Positions 1-8,247 of a DNA stretch of 64,000 nt are shown here, piece after piece. The stretch spans positions 682,001-746,000 of the forward strand of contig CAXXFQ010000024.1 of assembly GCA_963674475.2 (NCBI GenBank). Direction: 5' to 3'. The DNA comes from CAXXFQ01 sp963674475 (lineage in GTDB: Bacteria > Planctomycetota > Planctomycetia > Pirellulales > Thermoguttaceae). The notes below the pieces were generated by a model. That model was not told the origin of the DNA. It worked only from the letters and a program-made list of their open reading frames with translations, and searched no databases. How positions within the stretch are numbered: position 1 is the first letter of the stretch; each line of letters begins with the position of its first letter. Made by a program: the position numbers and the translations under genes.

Positions 1-1
1 C

Positions 2-1303
2 TACTACGACAGTAACGGTGATTTGACGGGCTTTGACGTGGACGTATCGCGTGAGATTGCCCGTCGCGTGGGCCGTTCGTGCGAAATAGTTGCTACCGAA
101 TGGGACGGAATTCTCGCGGGACTGTTAGCGGGCAAGTATGATGCCATTATCGGCTCGATGGCGGTTACCTCGGAGCGGAAAAAGCAAGTCCTCTTCTCTC
201 AGCCCTATTATCTTAGCGGCGCGCAGCTTTTTGTGCATCGTGACAACCCTTCGAAAATCTATTCGATTGATGAATGCGCGGACAAACGAATTGCTGTCGT
301 TCTCGGCGAAACCTACCAGCATTTCCTCGAAAATAACTATCCCGATATTGAACTGGTTACGCTCAAATCGGGGGCGGAGATTTTCGAAATGCTAAGTCAA
401 AAACGGCTTGACGGATTCGTGACCGATCGACTTGTCGGTTCTTGGCAGGTCAAACAGGCCAATCGAGATTTCGTCGCCGTTGGCCCGATGCTTTACCAAG
501 AGCAAATTGCCATCCCGGTTAAAAAAGAAGATGCCGCGTTGCTTGCCTCCATCAATACCGCTTTGAAGCAGATGGAAAAAGATGGAACGCTCAAGAGTAT
601 CCACGATCAATATTTTGGCATTTCCAAGACCGCCAATGATTCAAACTCGATAAAAATGACAACCTCGGTTGTCGCCCGCAAGTTGATCAAAGGGTTTGGC
701 GTGACGCTTGGTGTCGCTGTGGGAGCGATTCTGCTTGGCCTGACCCTGGCGATTCCATGTGGACTCATTCTCGCGTATCCGACAGGCGGTTGGCGCGTGG
801 TGTACTATTTTGTCCGAACCATGGTTGATTTCATTCGCGGAACCCCGGTTTTGATTCAACTGCTGTTTGTCTGGATGGGTTTGGGACTGATACCGGTTAC
901 CGCCGCAATATTGACCTTGGGAATCAATGCGATGGCGTACATGGCGGAGGTGGTCCGCAGCGGCTTGCTCGGAGTGGATCCTGGACAGGCTCGTTCGGCC
1001 AGAGCGCTAGGGCTAAACCGTTTCCAGCAGTTTCGTCATGTTATCTGGCCGCAAGCGTTCCGGATTGCGATCCCGCCGCTGATGAACTCGATCGTCGCTT
1101 TGATTAAAGATACCGCTCTTATCGCGGTCATTTCCATTCCAGAGGTGATCCGAGAGGCCCAGTCGATTATCAGTGTCACTTTTGAGCCCGCGAAATATTA
1201 TTTGATAGTCGCCGGGATGTTTTTTGCAGTGACGTTTCCGCTGATGAAGATTGCGGGATATATCGAAAAGCAGATCAAAGCCAAAGGTTTTGTTCATGAT
1301 TAA
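2..1303 (+). CDS. Polar amino-acid ABC transporter, substrate-binding protein fused to permease (5' partial)
   Basis: The reading frame is open from the left edge, so the true start and signal peptide lie outside the window; the TTG at 23 is only an internal codon. The first ~200 residues are a family-3 periplasmic solute-binding domain (GFDVDVSREIARRVG, then IGSMAVTSERKKQVLFS). After a short linker comes a BPD_transp_1 inner-membrane permease of the HisM/GlnP type, with several hydrophobic helices, the FIRGTPVLIQLLF signature and the EAA-loop sequence ARALGLNRFQQFRHVIWPQA. The fusion delivers and translocates the amino acid in one polypeptide. The ATPase gene overlaps its last 8 bases. The substrate cannot be read from sequence; the neighbouring ablB makes lysine or a related cationic amino acid a reasonable guess. 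Confidence 0.9.
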   Translation, partial: YYDSNGDLTGFDVDVSREIARRVGRSCEIVATEWDGILAGLLAGKYDAIIGSMAVTSERKKQVLFSQPYYLSGAQLFVHRDNPSKIYSIDECADKRIAVVLGETYQHFLENNYPDIELVTLKSGAEIFEMLSQKRLDGFVTDRLVGSWQVKQANRDFVAVGPMLYQEQIAIPVKKEDAALLASINTALKQMEKDGTLKSIHDQYFGISKTANDSNSIKMTTSVVARKLIKGFGVTLGVAVGAILLGLTLAIPCGLILAYPTGGWRVVYYFVRTMVDFIRGTPVLIQLLFVWMGLGLIPVTAAILTLGINAMAYMAEVVRSGLLGVDPGQARSARALGLNRFQQFRHVIWPQAFRIAIPPLMNSIVALIKDTALIAVISIPEVIREAQSIISVTFEPAKYYLIVAGMFFAVTFPLMKIAGYIEKQIKAKGFVHD

Positions 1304-1988
1304 AATAGAAAATGTCAATTTTACCTACGCCGATGGCACCCAAGCATTATTTACTGTCAGTTGTGAGTTTCATTCCGATCACCTCTTCGCGGTACTCGGC
1401 GAATCTGGCTCGGGAAAGACCACCTTACTGAATTGTCTCGGGCGGTTTCTTCACCCACAAGAAGGAACCATTAAGCTCGATGGGGAAGACATCTCGACTA
1501 TGAGCGAAAAAGCGTTTCGCCAGAAGCTGGGTGTCGTGTTTCAAAAACTGCACCTATTCCCCCATCTGAATATCCTGCAAAACATGCTGCTCGCCCCTAA
1601 AGTGGTACAGGGTCGACATGAAACGGAACTTAAAAAAGAAGCAACTGCAATGCTTGAGCGTCTGGGTATTGCCGATTTGGCGGAAAGTTACCCTACCCAG
1701 GTCAGCGGAGGACAAGCCCAACGAGCTGCCATCGCCCGCGGCCTGATGCTTCAGCCTGAGTACCTTCTGCTTGATGAGCCTACCAGTGCATTGGACGCAC
1801 GCACCAGTGCGGAGTTTGCCCAATGGCTGAAAGAATTGCACGAGGAAACGCATTTCATTGTCGTCACCCATGACCTGCCCTTTGCCCAGCTCATAGCTCA
1901 AAAGGGAATCTATATGGAAAATGGCAGAATCGTTCACGAGGGTGACATCGAAACGATAACGAAAACCGCCGCAAAATATTCTGTCTAG
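1296..1988 (+). CDS. Amino-acid ABC transporter ATP-binding protein
   Basis: A 230-residue ATPase of the polar amino-acid uptake family (GlnQ/HisP type) that energises the upstream binding-protein/permease fusion. Visible motifs are Walker A (GESGSGKTT), Q-loop (VVFQKLHLFPHL), signature (VSGGQAQRAAIARGL), Walker B (YLLLDEPTSALD) and the switch histidine (VVTHD). The ATG at 1296 overlaps the permease stop codon (ATGATTAA), which implies translational coupling. An in-frame start at 1251 would add a basic stretch encoded inside the permease gene and is rejected. The protein ends 7 bases before ablB, so all three genes are probably one transcript. Confidence 0.93.
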   Translation: MIKIENVNFTYADGTQALFTVSCEFHSDHLFAVLGESGSGKTTLLNCLGRFLHPQEGTIKLDGEDISTMSEKAFRQKLGVVFQKLHLFPHLNILQNMLLAPKVVQGRHETELKKEATAMLERLGIADLAESYPTQVSGGQAQRAAIARGLMLQPEYLLLDEPTSALDARTSAEFAQWLKELHEETHFIVVTHDLPFAQLIAQKGIYMENGRIVHEGDIETITKTAAKYSV

Positions 1989-1995
1989 GAACCCC

Positions 1996-2835
1996 ATGTC
2001 TTACGATACCATAGCAACCCTCAAGGGGGCGAAAATTCAGTTCGGCCCAAAGAACGATCGAATTTATCTGATGAAGCTCGGCGATAGCGACGTGACCGAA
2101 CTTCTGCCGGCACTGGATGAATTGGCAAAAGAACATCAGTTCGGAAAAATTTTCGCCAAGATTCCCGCAAGCAATGAACCCGCATTCCTAAACGCAGGCT
2201 ATCAGAGTGAAGCGCGCGTTCCAAACTTTTATCAGGGCAAAGTCGATGGGGTATTTCTTGGAAAGTATTTCAAGCCAAAAAGAGCTATCGTTGAAAATAA
2301 CGAGGCGCTGGAGAGCATTTTGACACTGGCTCAAGGCCGGGAAAAATCAATCGGGACTATCGAATTGTCCGAAGGCTTTGAATTTCACTTTGCTCAAGCG
2401 GAAGACGCCGAAACGATAAGCGAGATCTATAAAGAAGTTTTTGCAAGCTACCCCTTTCCCATTCACGACCCGGCGTACCTCCGAAAAACGATGCAGGAGG
2501 ACGTGGTCTATTTTTCAATTTGGCACGAGGGACAGATGATCGCCGTTTCTTCGGCCGAGATGGATCTTGAAAATGGCAATGTCGAGATGACCGATTTTGC
2601 GACGCTCGAAAGTTGGCGAGGCCATCGGTTCGGGGTATTTCTTTTGGATCGAATGGAACAAGAGATGAAAAACCGGGGCATCAAAACTGCTTATACCATT
2701 GCCCGTGCCATTTCACCGGGCATGAACATTACTTTCGCCAAACTCGGCTACCACTATGGCGGACGGCTCATCAATAACACCCAAATCTCCGGCGGATTGG
2801 AATCCATGAATATTTGGTGCAAACCGCTTCTTTAA
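1996..2835 (+). CDS. ablB: Beta-lysine N-acetyltransferase AblB
   Basis: A 279-residue GNAT-family acetyltransferase. The N-terminal part has the AblB-specific pattern (GPKNDRIYLMKL, then KIFAKIPAS and FYQGKVDGVFLGKYF). The GNAT domain occupies about residues 130-270 and ends in NNTQISGGLESMNIW, typical of the family. AblB acetylates beta-lysine, made by the lysine 2,3-aminomutase AblA, to give the compatible solute N-epsilon-acetyl-beta-lysine. Family knowledge would place ablA nearby; it is not in the window and could lie upstream of the transporter. Linkage to an amino-acid importer suggests lysine uptake supplying osmolyte synthesis, which is an inference. The assignment rests on recognised motifs rather than an alignment. 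Confidence 0.85.
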   Translation: MSYDTIATLKGAKIQFGPKNDRIYLMKLGDSDVTELLPALDELAKEHQFGKIFAKIPASNEPAFLNAGYQSEARVPNFYQGKVDGVFLGKYFKPKRAIVENNEALESILTLAQGREKSIGTIELSEGFEFHFAQAEDAETISEIYKEVFASYPFPIHDPAYLRKTMQEDVVYFSIWHEGQMIAVSSAEMDLENGNVEMTDFATLESWRGHRFGVFLLDRMEQEMKNRGIKTAYTIARAISPGMNITFAKLGYHYGGRLINNTQISGGLESMNIWCKPLL

Positions 2836-2927
2836 CAAAACGGTTTGTATCGCTCACGGAATTTTCCATTCCGAGATAAACCCTGGTGTTCACAAGTTGG
2901 CCCGTGCGACGGAATCAATTTTACTGG

Positions 2928-4769
2928 TCATGCCGTCGTCGGAATAATGAAACCGGAGAAGAGAACCAACAGGACGACAACCAGGAGCACGAACAGCAGC
3001 CACCAGGTAATGACGTTGGAATACCAATGGTTGCCTAAATTATTGAAGATATTCATCTTCTTCCAGTTGAAGGTGAGTTGATCGGTAACTTGCTCGGGTC
3101 GGGGTGGAGCGGTCAGGAAACTGACCGCGACGCAGACGACGACACAAAAGGCCCAGTTGAGAATCGCTTGGTTTCCGTACGGTTCAATCCAATCGGGGTG
3201 TGTGGGGAAGGCGGGAATCCACTCTTGGATCACACTGTCGAACTGGACGTGCAGCTTCATCAGGATGCCGTAGGCGAAGCCGAGAAAGACCGCGATGGTC
3301 GCTCCTTTGCCGTTGATTCGCTTCCAGAGGATGCCCAGCAGGAAGACGGCGGCAAACGGGGGCGCGAAAAAGGCATAGAGCGTTTGGATGTAGACGAACA
3401 GGTTGCCGCCGATTCGGTTGATGAATCCGCCGAGAATAATCGCGATAGCCAAAACCCCCATCGACGAGATGATGCCGACGGTAACCAAATGTTTGTCACC
3501 CGCCGTCCGGTTGATCCACCGTTTGTAGACGTCGAGCGTGAAGATGGTCGCAGTCGAGTTGAGCACCGAGTTCACCGTCGATTGGATCGCTCCAAACAGG
3601 GCGGCCAGAAACAGTCCTCGTAATCCGATCGGAACGAGCGATTGAATTAAATGGACGTAACTCTTGTCCGCCTCCGGTTTGACATTGCTCCAAGGTTCAA
3701 TCATGAGGATTTCGGGCTTCATCGCAAACACGATCAAGCCGGGCAGCACGACGATCGCCGGAAGCAGGACCTTGAGGAAGCCGGCAAAGACGATCCCCAT
3801 TCTTGCGTGATATTCGTTCTTCGCACCCAAAACGCGTTGGATCATGAACTGATTGAGGACGTTGTACCAGATGCTGACCGAGAAGACCCCAAAGATCATC
3901 GCGGGCCACGGGTTGATCGGATGGCTGGCCGGTTGGAGGACCGAGAGCCGATTGTAGCTGTCGGCCTTGGCCAGATCGTCCAGGTTACTTTGAACCGCCT
4001 CGCGCCACGGCCCCTCACTTGCCTGATTGCGCTCGACCATGGTCGTGAACCCGTCGATGATCGTACCGTCTTCCCCGGCAAGTTCATTGAGCCCGAGAAT
4101 CGTGACGGTGATTCCGCCGGTTACCATGACGCAAACGGTAAACAGATCGGTCCAGGCGACCGAGGAAAGCCCGCCGTAGATCGCCCAAACTCCGGCGACG
4201 ACACCCAGGACGACAATCGAAATCCAAAGCTGGAGTTGCGTCGGGTCGTCCGGCACGAGGGCCGAAGGCAGCAGGCTGGTCAATTTGGTCAACTCAACCT
4301 GAAACAGTTTTTGGATGGCCAAGGCCCCGCCGTAGAGCACGGCAGCCAGGAACGCCACGACGTTGCTGATGATCGTTACCAGGGCGAAGAACTGCCGAAG
4401 CACCGGGGTGAAACGTTTTTCCAGGAACTCCGGGGTCGTGAAGACGCGCGATGCCAACAGAAACGGGATGAAGAACCATATCAGGAGCGTGAACGACAGA
4501 ACGTTCCCCCATTCGGCCATCGCCACGCAGATCCCGTAGACAACCGCTACGCCGATCATCCCGATGAAGTGTTCGGTGCTGATATTCGAGGCGATGAACG
4601 ATCCGCCGACCACATACCAGGGCAGTTTTTTCCCGGCCAGGAAGTACTCTTCGGCGCCGGTCCGTTCCTTGCGGCCTGCCCAATAGCCGACCGCCGAGAG
4701 CCCGATAAAAAACGCGGCAAACGCGAGATAGTCCCAGAAATGAAGGGCGAACGATTCGGTACCCGGCAT
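2928..4769 (-). CDS. SSS-family sodium/solute symporter (SLC5-like), sugar locus 1
   Basis: A 613-residue inner-membrane symporter with about 13-14 hydrophobic segments. The N-terminal segment is followed by GYWAGRKERTGAEEYFLAGKKLPW and GGSFIASNISTEHFIGM, a core hallmark of the sodium/solute symporter family. A later segment reads FGAIQSTVNSVLNSTATIF. It probably takes up the sugar used by the divergent aldolase/isomerase/kinase operon. It lies 68 bases downstream of the DeoR regulator on the same strand, so the two may be co-transcribed. A good ribosome site (AAAGGG) precedes the ATG at 4769. A 444-residue open frame on the opposite strand (3651-4985) is a high-GC shadow. The substrate is unknown. 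Confidence 0.92.
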   Translation of the reverse strand: MPGTESFALHFWDYLAFAAFFIGLSAVGYWAGRKERTGAEEYFLAGKKLPWYVVGGSFIASNISTEHFIGMIGVAVVYGICVAMAEWGNVLSFTLLIWFFIPFLLASRVFTTPEFLEKRFTPVLRQFFALVTIISNVVAFLAAVLYGGALAIQKLFQVELTKLTSLLPSALVPDDPTQLQLWISIVVLGVVAGVWAIYGGLSSVAWTDLFTVCVMVTGGITVTILGLNELAGEDGTIIDGFTTMVERNQASEGPWREAVQSNLDDLAKADSYNRLSVLQPASHPINPWPAMIFGVFSVSIWYNVLNQFMIQRVLGAKNEYHARMGIVFAGFLKVLLPAIVVLPGLIVFAMKPEILMIEPWSNVKPEADKSYVHLIQSLVPIGLRGLFLAALFGAIQSTVNSVLNSTATIFTLDVYKRWINRTAGDKHLVTVGIISSMGVLAIAIILGGFINRIGGNLFVYIQTLYAFFAPPFAAVFLLGILWKRINGKGATIAVFLGFAYGILMKLHVQFDSVIQEWIPAFPTHPDWIEPYGNQAILNWAFCVVVCVAVSFLTAPPRPEQVTDQLTFNWKKMNIFNNLGNHWYSNVITWWLLFVLLVVVLLVLFSGFIIPTTA

Positions 4770-4837
4770 GGTTTATCCCTTTGGCAATCCTTGTCTTGTG
4801 GTATCCGGTATCCGCCCGTCGTGGGCGAGTGGTCCAA

Positions 4838-5608
4838 TCACTGTGCGGGGGCGATAATCACTTTTACCCCTAACTCTCGTAGTTGCTTGACGTACGCTTC
4901 GTCGGCCCCGTCGTCGGTAATCAATCCGGCCCATTGGCCCAGTTCTCCGAAGCATCGAAGCGTGGCCTGTCCCAGCTTTGAATGATCGGCGACAACGTAA
5001 ACCCGATCGACCGACTTGGCCATGGCCAGTAGGACGGCCGAGTTGTCGGGCGGGTTGGTGAAGACCCGGCCGTCGTTGTCGATCGCGTCGGCGCCCAGGA
5101 AGGCGAACTCGGCGTGGAGCAGTCCCAGGTTCGCCTCGGTCATCGAGCCGGTCAAGTCGGGTGAGTCGGGTTGGACGTATCCGCCGGGAAGCAGGACCTC
5201 GACACCCGGCTCGTGTTGAAGCTCGGCGGCGACCGGCAGCGAGGTCGTGACGACGGTCAGGTCGGTCGAGCCGCGCAGAAGTCGAGCGATGGCCAAGGTC
5301 GTCGTGCTGCCGTCGAGCATGATGCTGTGAAAACCGCGTGATATCTCGACCGCCGCTTGGGCGATGGCCGTCTTGGCCTTCCGATTTTTGTTGAGTCGCT
5401 TGAGGAACGAAAACTCGAACGTGGCTCGCTCGCCGAGGGTTGCTCCGCCGTAAGTACGAATCACACACCCTTCGTCGGCCAGGCTCTGCAAATCACGGCG
5501 AACGGTCATCCCACTGACGCCCAACTCTTGTGCCAATTCCTCGACCGAGCACTCCCCCCGTTGCGCCACGAGAGTGCGAATACGAGTTTGTCGGGTTTTC
5601 TGGGGCAT
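4838..5608 (-). CDS. DeoR-family transcriptional regulator
   Basis: A 256-residue sugar-operon repressor. The N-terminal winged helix (about residues 1-57) contains VEELAQELGVSGMTVRRDL and the wing RTYGGATL, both characteristic of the DeoR/GlpR family. The C-terminal part is the DeoRC sensor domain, an ISOCOT-like fold that binds sugar phosphates, with LDGSTTTLAIA as its phosphate-binding loop. It is transcribed away from the aldolase-isomerase-kinase operon and together with the symporter. Two TGTTCA-type palindromes in the shared promoter region are plausible binding sites. The inducer is probably the phosphorylated sugar made by the nearby kinase (inferred). Confidence 0.92.
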   Translation of the reverse strand: MPQKTRQTRIRTLVAQRGECSVEELAQELGVSGMTVRRDLQSLADEGCVIRTYGGATLGERATFEFSFLKRLNKNRKAKTAIAQAAVEISRGFHSIMLDGSTTTLAIARLLRGSTDLTVVTTSLPVAAELQHEPGVEVLLPGGYVQPDSPDLTGSMTEANLGLLHAEFAFLGADAIDNDGRVFTNPPDNSAVLLAMAKSVDRVYVVADHSKLGQATLRCFGELGQWAGLITDDGADEAYVKQLRELGVKVIIAPAQ

Positions 5609-5680
5609 TCCTTCTACCTCGGAGACACGCTGTTTTGGGAAAAGCTGCCTTGGAATGACTAGCCATCTTTTGAGCAGCTT

Positions 5681-5695
5681 TGTTCAATATGAGCA
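5681..5695. promoter_or_regulatory. Operator copy A (DeoR candidate site)
   Basis: TGTTCAATATGAGCA is an imperfect palindrome and matches operator copy B at 13 of 15 positions. It overlaps the predicted -10 element of the leftward promoter that would drive the DeoR gene and the symporter, so binding here would give autorepression. Assignment to DeoR is inferred from position and from the duplication of the motif. Confidence 0.6.
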
Positions 5696-5715
5696 TTAGT
5701 TATCGGCTCTGTCAA
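5687..5715 (-). promoter_or_regulatory. Predicted promoter for deoR-symporter
   Basis: Read on the minus strand: a perfect -35 TTGACA (5715-5710), a 17-base spacer and a -10-like TCATAT (5692-5687), about 80 bases upstream of the DeoR start codon. The -10 is a poor match to TATAAT and lies inside operator copy A. Confidence 0.5.
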
Positions 5716-5750
5716 TACTAATATCTATGGGTATACGGAAATCCTTTCAC

Positions 5751-5779
5751 TTGACACCCGATCACGGACTTGCTAGCTT
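5751..5779 (+). promoter_or_regulatory. Predicted promoter for the aldolase-isomerase-kinase-amidohydrolase operon
   Basis: TTGACA at 5751-5756, a 17-base spacer and TAGCTT at 5774-5779. The -35 and the spacing are canonical, the -10 is weak. The -10 abuts and overlaps operator copy B by one base, a layout typical of repression by steric hindrance. The predicted leader to the ATG at 5930 is about 145 bases. Confidence 0.5.
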
Positions 5780-5793
5780 GTTCATTATGAACA
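5779..5793. promoter_or_regulatory. Operator copy B (DeoR candidate site)
   Basis: TGTTCATTATGAACA is a perfect 15-base palindrome with a single central base. Its centre is 98 bases from the centre of copy A, which would suit looping between the two promoters. It overlaps the end of the rightward -10 and the expected start of transcription. Confidence 0.65.
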
Positions 5794-5929
5794 GATAAGC
5801 GACGGGGTTGTTTCTTGCGGTGGCAAGTGCTCCCGTTTTCTTACTGGTTTCCCCGCAAAAACTGGTTTGCCGAATGAAATCTTGCCGGGAACAAAAAAAC
5901 AGCGAGACCTTACAAAAGGAGATTCTGAG

Positions 5930-6745
5930 ATGGTACTTGACGGACGTGAAATCCGCTTGCAACGGCTGACGGGTGATGGCCGAGCAGTCATTATCGCCAT
6001 CGATCACGGCCTTTTTGACGGCCCCATCCCGGCGATGGAAGATCTTCCAAAAACGGCCACCAAAATCAATCCCGTGGTCGACGCCGTCCTGCTCTCGCCG
6101 GGCATGCTTCGCCACTGTTCGGGTATTTTCGCCAAGCCGAAGAGCCCCCTGGCGGTTGTGAGGCTCAATTGGAACACGGTATACTGTTTTAATCTTGGTT
6201 ACACGAAAGCCAGGAGCGTCGACAACTACGATCCGGAAAGCGCCTTGAGGGCAGGCATGGATATCGGGCTCGTTTCGCTCACCCTGAAAACGGGTTGCGA
6301 GGAACGTGACGCGGCGAATGTGGAGAATTTTTCGAAACTCCTGACCGCCTGCCACGCCTTGGGTATTCCGGTCATCGGAGAGTATTTTCCGACCGATACG
6401 GACAAGAAGTCGCCGGAACAGATGCACGAAGAAATCCTGTTGGGAAGCCGGGTCGTCGCGGAACTGGGCGCCGACGCGATCAAGACGTTCCATACGTGCG
6501 ATTTCAAGGCCGTGACCAGTAGTTGTCCGGTCCCGGTGTTTGGCTTGGGCGCGGAAAAACTTCCCACGCAGCGAGACGCCTTGGCTTTGGCGGCTCGAGA
6601 AGTGGCCGAAGGGGCCGGGGGAGTCGTGTTTGGACGCAACGCCATCCAGGTGGCCGATCCGACCAGCTTCCAAGCGGCTCTTTGCGATGTCGTGAAACAG
6701 GGCAAAGAGGTCGACCAAGCCGTCCAGGAATATGGGCTCAAGTAG
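5930..6745 (+). CDS. Class I aldolase, DeoC/LsrF/FbaB (DhnA) family
   Basis: A 271-residue TIM-barrel Schiff-base aldolase. The N-terminal VIIAIDHGLFDGP and the active-site strand LGADAIKTFHTCDF (lysine as probable Schiff base), followed by PVPVFGLGAEKL and GGVVFGRNAIQ, match the DhnA-type fructose-bisphosphate aldolase/LsrF group. The ATG at 5930 has AAAGGA ten bases upstream; an upstream in-frame start at 5867 lacks such a site and adds a non-conserved basic tail. It is first in a four-gene operon, and probably cleaves the ketose 1-phosphate made by the isomerase and kinase. The real substrate is not determinable from sequence. Confidence 0.85.
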   Translation: MVLDGREIRLQRLTGDGRAVIIAIDHGLFDGPIPAMEDLPKTATKINPVVDAVLLSPGMLRHCSGIFAKPKSPLAVVRLNWNTVYCFNLGYTKARSVDNYDPESALRAGMDIGLVSLTLKTGCEERDAANVENFSKLLTACHALGIPVIGEYFPTDTDKKSPEQMHEEILLGSRVVAELGADAIKTFHTCDFKAVTSSCPVPVFGLGAEKLPTQRDALALAAREVAEGAGGVVFGRNAIQVADPTSFQAALCDVVKQGKEVDQAVQEYGLK

Positions 6746-6824
6746 GATTCGCTTTTTTCTCGCGCAGTCGGGGCCGGTCGTCCTGCCTCAAGGGGGAATC
6801 CGTGATTACCGAAGGGGAAAATCC

Positions 6825-8234
6825 ATGATTACCGAAACGTCGAAACCTCGCGTTGGCCTTTTGGCTTTGACGCTCGAACTCTACGAAACACTGGCCCCCG
6901 ATTTGCGATCGGATCGTGAAGCTTGGCTTCGCCGTGCAGTTTTTCCCGCCTTGGACCAAGTGGCCGAGGTTCATTTCGAGCAGGCCGTTTTCCGGCGTGA
7001 GGAGATCGACCTGGCGGTACGCAACCTCGAGCGCGAGGGAGTCGACGTCCTCCTGGTGGTCTGCTTGTCCTACGCTCCAAGCCAGATGATTCTTCCGGCA
7101 CTGAAGCGGACCGACCTGCCGATCGTCATCTGGAACACGCAAGAGCTGTACGCGGTCGACGAGACATTCGACGGCGAAAAGATGATCGCCAACCACGGCG
7201 TTCACGGGACGCAGGATCTTTGTAACGTCCTGTTGCGCAGTGGGGTTCGTTTCGAGTACGTGACCTCTCATCTGGACGATCTAGATGGGCTGGCTTCGCT
7301 GGAAGACGCCCTGATTGCAGCGGCGGCCGTCAGTCGATTGCGGCGCTGTCGGCTGGGACTGATGGGCTATCCGTTTCCAGGAATGGGGGACCTGGGGATC
7401 GATACGACCCATCTGACGGCGACGCTTGGCTGTCAGTGGCTTAACCTTGCCGTGGCCGATTTCAATCAGCGTGCCAAAGATGCGGCCGAAGCGGTGGTCG
7501 CCGAACTGATCGACGAGTATCGCCAAAGCTACGACGTGGCCGCCGAGATTACCGACGATGCGCTCGACGCGACCGCACGGGCCGAGTTGGCACTTCGATC
7601 GATGGTCGACGAACATCAATTGGACGCGTTGAGCTTCCAGTTCATGGCCTTGGGCGAAGACGGGCGGACGCCGACCTTGCCGTTTGTCGCCGTGAGTCGC
7701 CTGATGGCCGAGGGGGTCGGTTTTGGCGGCGAGGGAGATCTGATCGGAGCGACCGGGACGTGGCTGTTGAATCAACTTCACACGCCGGCCACGTTCAGCG
7801 AGATTTTTACGACCGACTTCCAGGGCAACGGCGTCCTGATGAGTCACATGGGCGAGGCGAACTCGGCGATGGCCCGGACCGATTGCAAGGTACCGCTCGT
7901 GGCTCGGCCCGCCGGACTGACCCCGATCCCGGGCCAACAATTGGCCTTGGCCGTAAGCCTGCGTCCCGGGCCCGCGACCCTCTGTTGCCTGACGCTCGGA
8001 CCGGCCGGACGATGGCGCCTGATCACAAGCCGGGTCGAGGTGGTGGATTTCGGCCCGGTGCCCGCGATGCCGTTCCCCCATTTCCGTGTACGCATGCCGG
8101 GAGACATTCGCGACTGGTTGACCGCCTACGCCAAGGCCGGCGGCGCGCATCACAATGCCATGTGTTTCGACGACGCCACGGGGCGAATCCAGTCTGCCGC
8201 CGCGATGCTTGACGCAGACTACTTTGAAATCTAA
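6825..8234 (+). CDS. L-fucose/L-arabinose isomerase-family protein
   Basis: A 469-residue protein with the fold pattern of the fucose/arabinose isomerase superfamily. The N-terminal half (GLLALTLELYETLAP, then EGVDVLLVVCLSYAPSQ and PIVIWNTQEL) resembles the two Rossmann-like domains. The C-terminal part (FTTDFQGNGVLMSHMGEAN) carries the conserved HMGE segment expected near the metal and substrate site. Expected role: aldose-ketose isomerisation feeding the next gene, a kinase. The ATG at 6825 follows GAAGGGGAAA; an in-frame start at 6732 would overlap the aldolase gene and is rejected. A short direct repeat, TGATTACCGAA, straddles the start codon (6803-6813 and 6826-6836). Confidence 0.8.
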   Translation: MITETSKPRVGLLALTLELYETLAPDLRSDREAWLRRAVFPALDQVAEVHFEQAVFRREEIDLAVRNLEREGVDVLLVVCLSYAPSQMILPALKRTDLPIVIWNTQELYAVDETFDGEKMIANHGVHGTQDLCNVLLRSGVRFEYVTSHLDDLDGLASLEDALIAAAAVSRLRRCRLGLMGYPFPGMGDLGIDTTHLTATLGCQWLNLAVADFNQRAKDAAEAVVAELIDEYRQSYDVAAEITDDALDATARAELALRSMVDEHQLDALSFQFMALGEDGRTPTLPFVAVSRLMAEGVGFGGEGDLIGATGTWLLNQLHTPATFSEIFTTDFQGNGVLMSHMGEANSAMARTDCKVPLVARPAGLTPIPGQQLALAVSLRPGPATLCCLTLGPAGRWRLITSRVEVVDFGPVPAMPFPHFRVRMPGDIRDWLTAYAKAGGAHHNAMCFDDATGRIQSAAAMLDADYFEI

Positions 8235-8247
8235 TAGGTTTTCCTTC

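Noticed and set aside
3651..4985. 444-residue plus-strand open frame opposite the symporter
   Set aside because: Arg/Asp/Gly-rich composition without hydrophobic or domain patterns; it is the complement of a clear SSS gene.
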